Assembly: GCA_965279195.1 (NCBI GenBank)
Contig: CBDIHP010000033.1
Location: 120,432 to 184,431 of the forward strand
Direction: 5' to 3'
Length of the DNA stretch: 64,000 nt
Source of the DNA: CBDIHP01 sp965279195
GTDB taxonomy: Bacteria; Planctomycetota; Planctomycetia; Isosphaerales; Isosphaeraceae
Shown: positions 61,122 through 64,000 of the stretch, piece by piece
Position numbering within the stretch: the first letter of the stretch is position 1
Layout of the letters: every line of letters starts with the position of its first letter
Notes under the pieces: model-generated
The model's database searches: none
The model's input: the letters and a program-made list of their open reading frames with translations, nothing else
What the model was told of the DNA's origin: nothing
Translations under genes and position numbers: made by a program

Positions 61122-62057
61122 ATGCACGCGCCGACCCCCGAGGACGCCCGACGATCCGCCCACCTCCGGGGGCTCCGCGACGTCGTGCTCGCCTCGGTCT
61201 TCTGGAGCCTCTCGGGCGTCCTGACCAAGCTCATCGACCTGGATTCCCAGGCGATCGCCGTCTACCGCGGCCTCTTCGCCGGGCTGACGCTCCTGCCGTT
61301 CGTGCCCCGCGCGCGGATGGCCTTCCGCTGGCAGATGCTGCCGATGTTCCTGGTCTTCGCCGCGATGACCGCGTTCTACCTGGCCGCCGTCAAGCTGACC
61401 ACCGCCGCCAACGCCATCTTCCTCCAGTGCACGGCGACCTTCTGGATGGTCCCGCTGAGCTGGATCCTGCTCAGGGAGAAGCCCGACCTCCGAGTCGCCC
61501 TGGGCATCGGCCTGGCGACTCTTGGCGTGGGGATCATCGTCACCCAGGGGCGCAACGGCCACCCGGGCGAGGCTTTGGGGATCGTCCTCGGCCTTGCGAG
61601 CGGGATCGCCTACGCCATCGTCGCCACCGGGTTGCGGGGGCTCCGCGACCTCGACCCCGTCTGGCTCAGCGGGATCAACAACCTCGGCGGGGCCGCCGCC
61701 CTCAGCCTCTGGATCTGGGGCCAGGGGGGCTCGATCCCGACCCCGACGAGCCCCGGACAGGCCGGGATGCTCCTGGTCTTCGGGGCCGTCCAGATGGCGA
61801 TCCCCTATGCCCTGTTCGCCCGGGGGTTGAAGGTCCTGAGCGCACCCGAGGCCGGACTCCTGGGCCTGCTGGAACCCATCCTGAACCCGATCTGGGTCGC
61901 CCTGTTCCACGGCGAGGTCCCGGCCGGCGCGACCATCCGGGGTGGGGCCTTCCTGCTGTCGGGCCTCGTCTGCCGCTACCTGCCCAAGCCGAAGTCCTGG
62001 GCCCGCAAGGCCGAGCCCGCCGACCAGGCCCCGGGGCCGTTTCCCCCGGCCGACTGA
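61122..62057 (+). CDS. DMT-superfamily (EamA-type) transporter
   Basis: A 311-residue inner-membrane protein with ten hydrophobic segments in two EamA repeats (about 20-150 and 165-295). Examples are LASVFWSLSGVLTKLIDLDSQAIAVYRGLFAGLTLLPF in the first repeat and GIAYAIVATGLRGLRDLDPVWLSGINNLGG in the second. EamA carriers export or import metabolites such as amino acids; the substrate is unassignable. ATG 61122 follows GAGG. An in-frame ATG at 61083 would add 13 residues. Confidence 0.92.
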   Translation: MHAPTPEDARRSAHLRGLRDVVLASVFWSLSGVLTKLIDLDSQAIAVYRGLFAGLTLLPFVPRARMAFRWQMLPMFLVFAAMTAFYLAAVKLTTAANAIFLQCTATFWMVPLSWILLREKPDLRVALGIGLATLGVGIIVTQGRNGHPGEALGIVLGLASGIAYAIVATGLRGLRDLDPVWLSGINNLGGAAALSLWIWGQGGSIPTPTSPGQAGMLLVFGAVQMAIPYALFARGLKVLSAPEAGLLGLLEPILNPIWVALFHGEVPAGATIRGGAFLLSGLVCRYLPKPKSWARKAEPADQAPGPFPPAD

Positions 62058-62135
62058 GCGTCCCTTCGAAACACCGGAACCCCGGACGCCGATGGACCAT
62101 CCGGGTCAGCGACGATGGGGGCGAGGCCGTCGGGA

Positions 62136-62303
62136 TCAGATCTGCGACGAGACGCTATTGAAACCGGGGATCAGGTTCTGGCCCAGGCTCTGGGCGGCGA
62201 TGAAGACGACGCTGGCGATGAAGACGAGCATGAGGACATACTCGACCATCGTCGCCGCCTCTTCCTCGATGGCTAACCGCTTTAAGAAGTAGACGACGTC
62301 CAT
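62136..62303 (-). CDS. Flp/Fap-type type IVb pilin
   Basis: A 55-residue protein. The leader MDVVYFLKRLAIEEEAAT leads to the E-x-x-x-V-E-Y segment MVEYVLMLVFIASVVFIAAQSL, the Flp pilin signature with glutamate-tyrosine ahead of a hydrophobic helix. The mature chain ends PGFNSVSSQI. Tad-type pili mediate surface attachment. No tad or cpa assembly gene is in the window, so this is an isolated copy or part of a dispersed set. ATG 62303 follows GGGAG. It is convergent with the DMT gene and divergent from the ECF sigma gene. Confidence 0.8.
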   Translation of the reverse strand: MDVVYFLKRLAIEEEAATMVEYVLMLVFIASVVFIAAQSLGQNLIPGFNSVSSQI

Positions 62304-62663
62304 CGGTCGGCTCCCCAGACTCGGGACAAGGTGGGTCGACTGAATCCTTCCGCGATCATCGCGAACTCAAATGGGATCAGGACTTCAGGCAAGCAGTTCC
62401 CATGCCGCGACGATTTCCAGCGGATTCTCGGGCTTTCAGGGCCGTCCTGTCAAGATCCCGGTGTCCAGGGTTACTGCGCTGTTGCTCTGGCTTTACATGG
62501 ATGAATCGGGAGGCCGCTGGCGCAAGCGGGACGAGGGTCGACGGCGGGGGCGTCAGGGGGGCCCGGAGGAACTTTCTAAGGTTCGGGCCGGCGGTGCGTT
62601 AGTCTGATCGGACGTGGTTGCAATCGGTCCAAGCCCTGTCCTGACCCCAGAGTCGAGCCAGCG
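62304..62663. other. Intergenic region upstream of ECF sigma factor
   Basis: This 360-base stretch separates the pilin and sigma-factor genes. No gene is supported. GGAAC and CGTTAG occur near 62570-62605, but their spacing is about 24 bases, too far apart for a usual ECF promoter. Confidence 0.4.
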
Positions 62664-63188
62664 ATGTCGGAGACGCCCAGCGCACCCGCGCCGGACTTTG
62701 TCCGGTCGGCCGTCGATCGATTCGAAGGCCCCCTCACGCTCTATGCCACCCGCCTGCTCGGCGACGTCGAGTCCGCCCGCGACGTCGTGCAGGACACCTT
62801 CCTGAGGCTCTGCGCCCAGGATCCGGGGGGCATCGCGCCGAGGCTGGCCGAGTGGCTGTTCACCGTCTGCCGGAATCGGGCGCTCGACCTCCTCCGCAAG
62901 GAGCGACGCATGACCCAGCTCAGCGAAGAACAGGCGGTCGCGAGGACCAGTCCGGACCCCGCGCCCCCCGACCTCATCGAACGCAAGGAGTCGGCCTCAC
63001 TGGCCTTACGGCTCCTCGACGGACTCCCTCCCAATCAGCGCGACGTGATCCGCCTGAAGTTCCAGAACGGCTTCTCCTACCAGGAGATCAGCCGGATCAG
63101 CGGGCACAGCGTCAGCAACGTCGGCTACCTCATCCACATGGGCATGAAGACCCTGCGTGCCCAGCTCGCCGAGTCCGCCTCGGCCTGA
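62664..63188 (+). CDS. ECF-subfamily RNA polymerase sigma factor
   Basis: A 174-residue sigma-70-like factor. Region 2 covers about 25-85 (LYATRLLGDVESARDVVQDTFLRL then WLFTVCRNRALDLLRKE). Region 4 is near 110-165 (LPPNQRDVIRLKFQNGFSYQEISRISGHSVSNVGYLIHMGMKTL). The protein lacks regions 1.1 and 3. It directs RNA polymerase to stress or envelope promoters. The gene downstream encodes a membrane protein whose N-terminal part may bind it, the usual partner order. Its own promoter was not identified. Confidence 0.94.
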   Translation: MSETPSAPAPDFVRSAVDRFEGPLTLYATRLLGDVESARDVVQDTFLRLCAQDPGGIAPRLAEWLFTVCRNRALDLLRKERRMTQLSEEQAVARTSPDPAPPDLIERKESASLALRLLDGLPPNQRDVIRLKFQNGFSYQEISRISGHSVSNVGYLIHMGMKTLRAQLAESASA

Positions 63189-63318
63189 ACCGGCCTCCAA
63201 ACCTATCCAGAGACCCCACTCCTTCGGGATTCCCTCATACGCCTCCGATCAATCGCTCCTCGACTCCGAGCCGCCTCCGAAATCATCGCGCTCGTCGAGG
63301 AATGAAGGAGTTCGCCCC

Positions 63319-64000
63319 ATGCCCTTCGACCCCAATGACCCCCGGCTGACGGCCCTGGCGCTCGGCGAGCTGTCCGAGAGCGAGCGTGCCGCGGTCGAGG
63401 CCGAGATCGCCGACGATCCCGAGGCCGCCGCCGCCCTCGCCGAGATCGCCGCCACCGCCCAGCTCCTCGCCGCGCAGTTCCGGCTCGAAACCGAGTTCGC
63501 CGGCAACGGCCTCCAGCCCTCCCAGAAGCAGGCCATCGAGGACTGCCTCGCCGGCACCGTTGCCCCCGCGACCGCCGAGCCCCCCGCCACCGTCCCCTTC
63601 CGGCCTTCGGCCCCGGACAAGCCCTCCGCCTCGCCCGCTGGCGTCCCCCCCTCGCGGTCGGTCTTCCAGCTCCGCGTCGCCGCCGGGATCGTCGCCATCG
63701 GTGCCATCGCCGCAGGGGTGGTCGCGGTGAGGTCCGGCTTCGATGGGACGAATACCAACTCGAAATTCAACTCGGTCGCCACGGCGGTCGGGGGAGGTAT
63801 GGAACCGCCCTCGGCCAAAGCCCCACAGAAGGAGGCCCTCTCCCGACTTGGGGACTTCGCGGCTTCGGCCGGATCTCCCCCGTCGTCCGAGTCACCCCCG
63901 CCCGCAGCGTCCGAGCCCAAGCTCGAGTCGGTCCGAGCGGGCAAGGCCCTGACTTCCGCCCCCGCTCCTCGTGAGGCCGGCGCAGGGATGGCCGGCGGCA
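63319..64000 (+). CDS. Partial membrane-anchored sigma-factor partner (YfbK/VWA N-terminal type)
   Basis: The frame is open from ATG 63319 to the window edge, 227 codons. AAGGAG precedes the start. Residues 1-45 (DPNDPRLTALALGELSESERAAVEAEIADDPEAAAAL) match the opening of planctomycete von Willebrand-type (YfbK) and anti-sigma-like proteins. A hydrophobic segment (QLRVAAGIVAIGAIAAGVVAV) lies near 118-138. A low-complexity Pro/Ser/Ala linker follows. A VWA domain would be expected beyond the end. By position it is probably a partner of the ECF sigma factor, but sequestration is unproven. Confidence 0.8.
   Translation, partial: MPFDPNDPRLTALALGELSESERAAVEAEIADDPEAAAALAEIAATAQLLAAQFRLETEFAGNGLQPSQKQAIEDCLAGTVAPATAEPPATVPFRPSAPDKPSASPAGVPPSRSVFQLRVAAGIVAIGAIAAGVVAVRSGFDGTNTNSKFNSVATAVGGGMEPPSAKAPQKEALSRLGDFAASAGSPPSSESPPPAASEPKLESVRAGKALTSAPAPREAGAGMAGG

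Noticed and set aside
62570..62605. GGAAC ... CGTTAG upstream of the ECF sigma gene as an auto-regulated promoter
   Set aside because: The spacing of about 24 bases is too long for usual ECF -35 and -10 elements.

Overview
This window is a high-GC bacterial chromosome segment, almost certainly from the phylum Planctomycetota and probably near the Isosphaeraceae. The assignment rests on family content: two DUF1501 proteins flanking a DUF1549/DUF1553 protein, a DUF1559 prepilin-like protein with the H-X9-DG tail, DUF1080, two very large exported proteins joining a propeller, HEAT repeats and a c-type heme, an HAF-repeat protein, an ECF sigma factor followed by a membrane-anchored partner, and a Flp pilin. 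About 50 genes are visible. I see no rRNA, tRNA, CRISPR array, transposase or phage gene. Most stops are TGA.

Layout. 1-8163: partial HAF-repeat protein, a ferritin-like protein, a degenerate histidine kinase divergent from an NtrC-type regulator, a CBS-pair protein, and bioB overlapping a ketosynthase gene. 8424-16051: a four-gene operon of exported proteins (DUF1501, DUF1549/1553, DUF1501, PPC-type). 16171-19688: a xylan-esterase-like hydrolase divergent from xylA, closed by a strong terminator. 19728-27391: acyltransferase, winged-helix-like protein, a giant cytochrome/HEAT protein, and a WD40 protein. 27514-33200: a zinc-ribbon pseudokinase, a PfpI protein, an NAD-dependent epimerase, and a dksA-like gene overlapping lspA. 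33633-44638: envelope and secretory functions (lipoprotein, DUF1559 protein, HtrA protease in a three-gene operon, S41 protease with a LolA-like partner, polytopic glycosyltransferase-like protein). 44899-50406: thrS, a sugar isomerase, csrA, aroE and a Uma2 nuclease. 50572-57072: DUF1080, a second giant cytochrome/HEAT protein, a CBM9-like protein and a TlpA-like thioredoxin. 57149-60636: a nucleotide-sugar and glycosyltransferase cluster. 61122-64000: DMT transporter, a 55-residue Flp pilin, ECF sigma factor and its membrane-anchored partner.

How the genes may work together: much of the window serves an exported, polysaccharide-degrading lifestyle. Esterase and xylose isomerase, DUF1080, CBM9-like and cytochrome/HEAT proteins fit uptake and oxidation of complex sugars, with HtrA, S41 protease, TlpA and signal peptidase II maintaining the envelope.

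The most unusual observations are: (1) a nine-A run immediately before the stop of the gene at 38257-39882; a -1 shift there reads openly into the next gene, which has no good ribosome site, so a frameshift or transcriptional-slippage fusion is likely; (2) a dispersed set of REP-like intergenic palindromes, including two copies of a 120-bp element, with five of the six TAG stop codons in the window sitting inside a TAGGG sequence that starts such elements; (3) a threonyl-tRNA synthetase with an insertion of roughly 65-70 residues just before its first zinc-binding motif; (4) a bioB-ketosynthase translational overlap.
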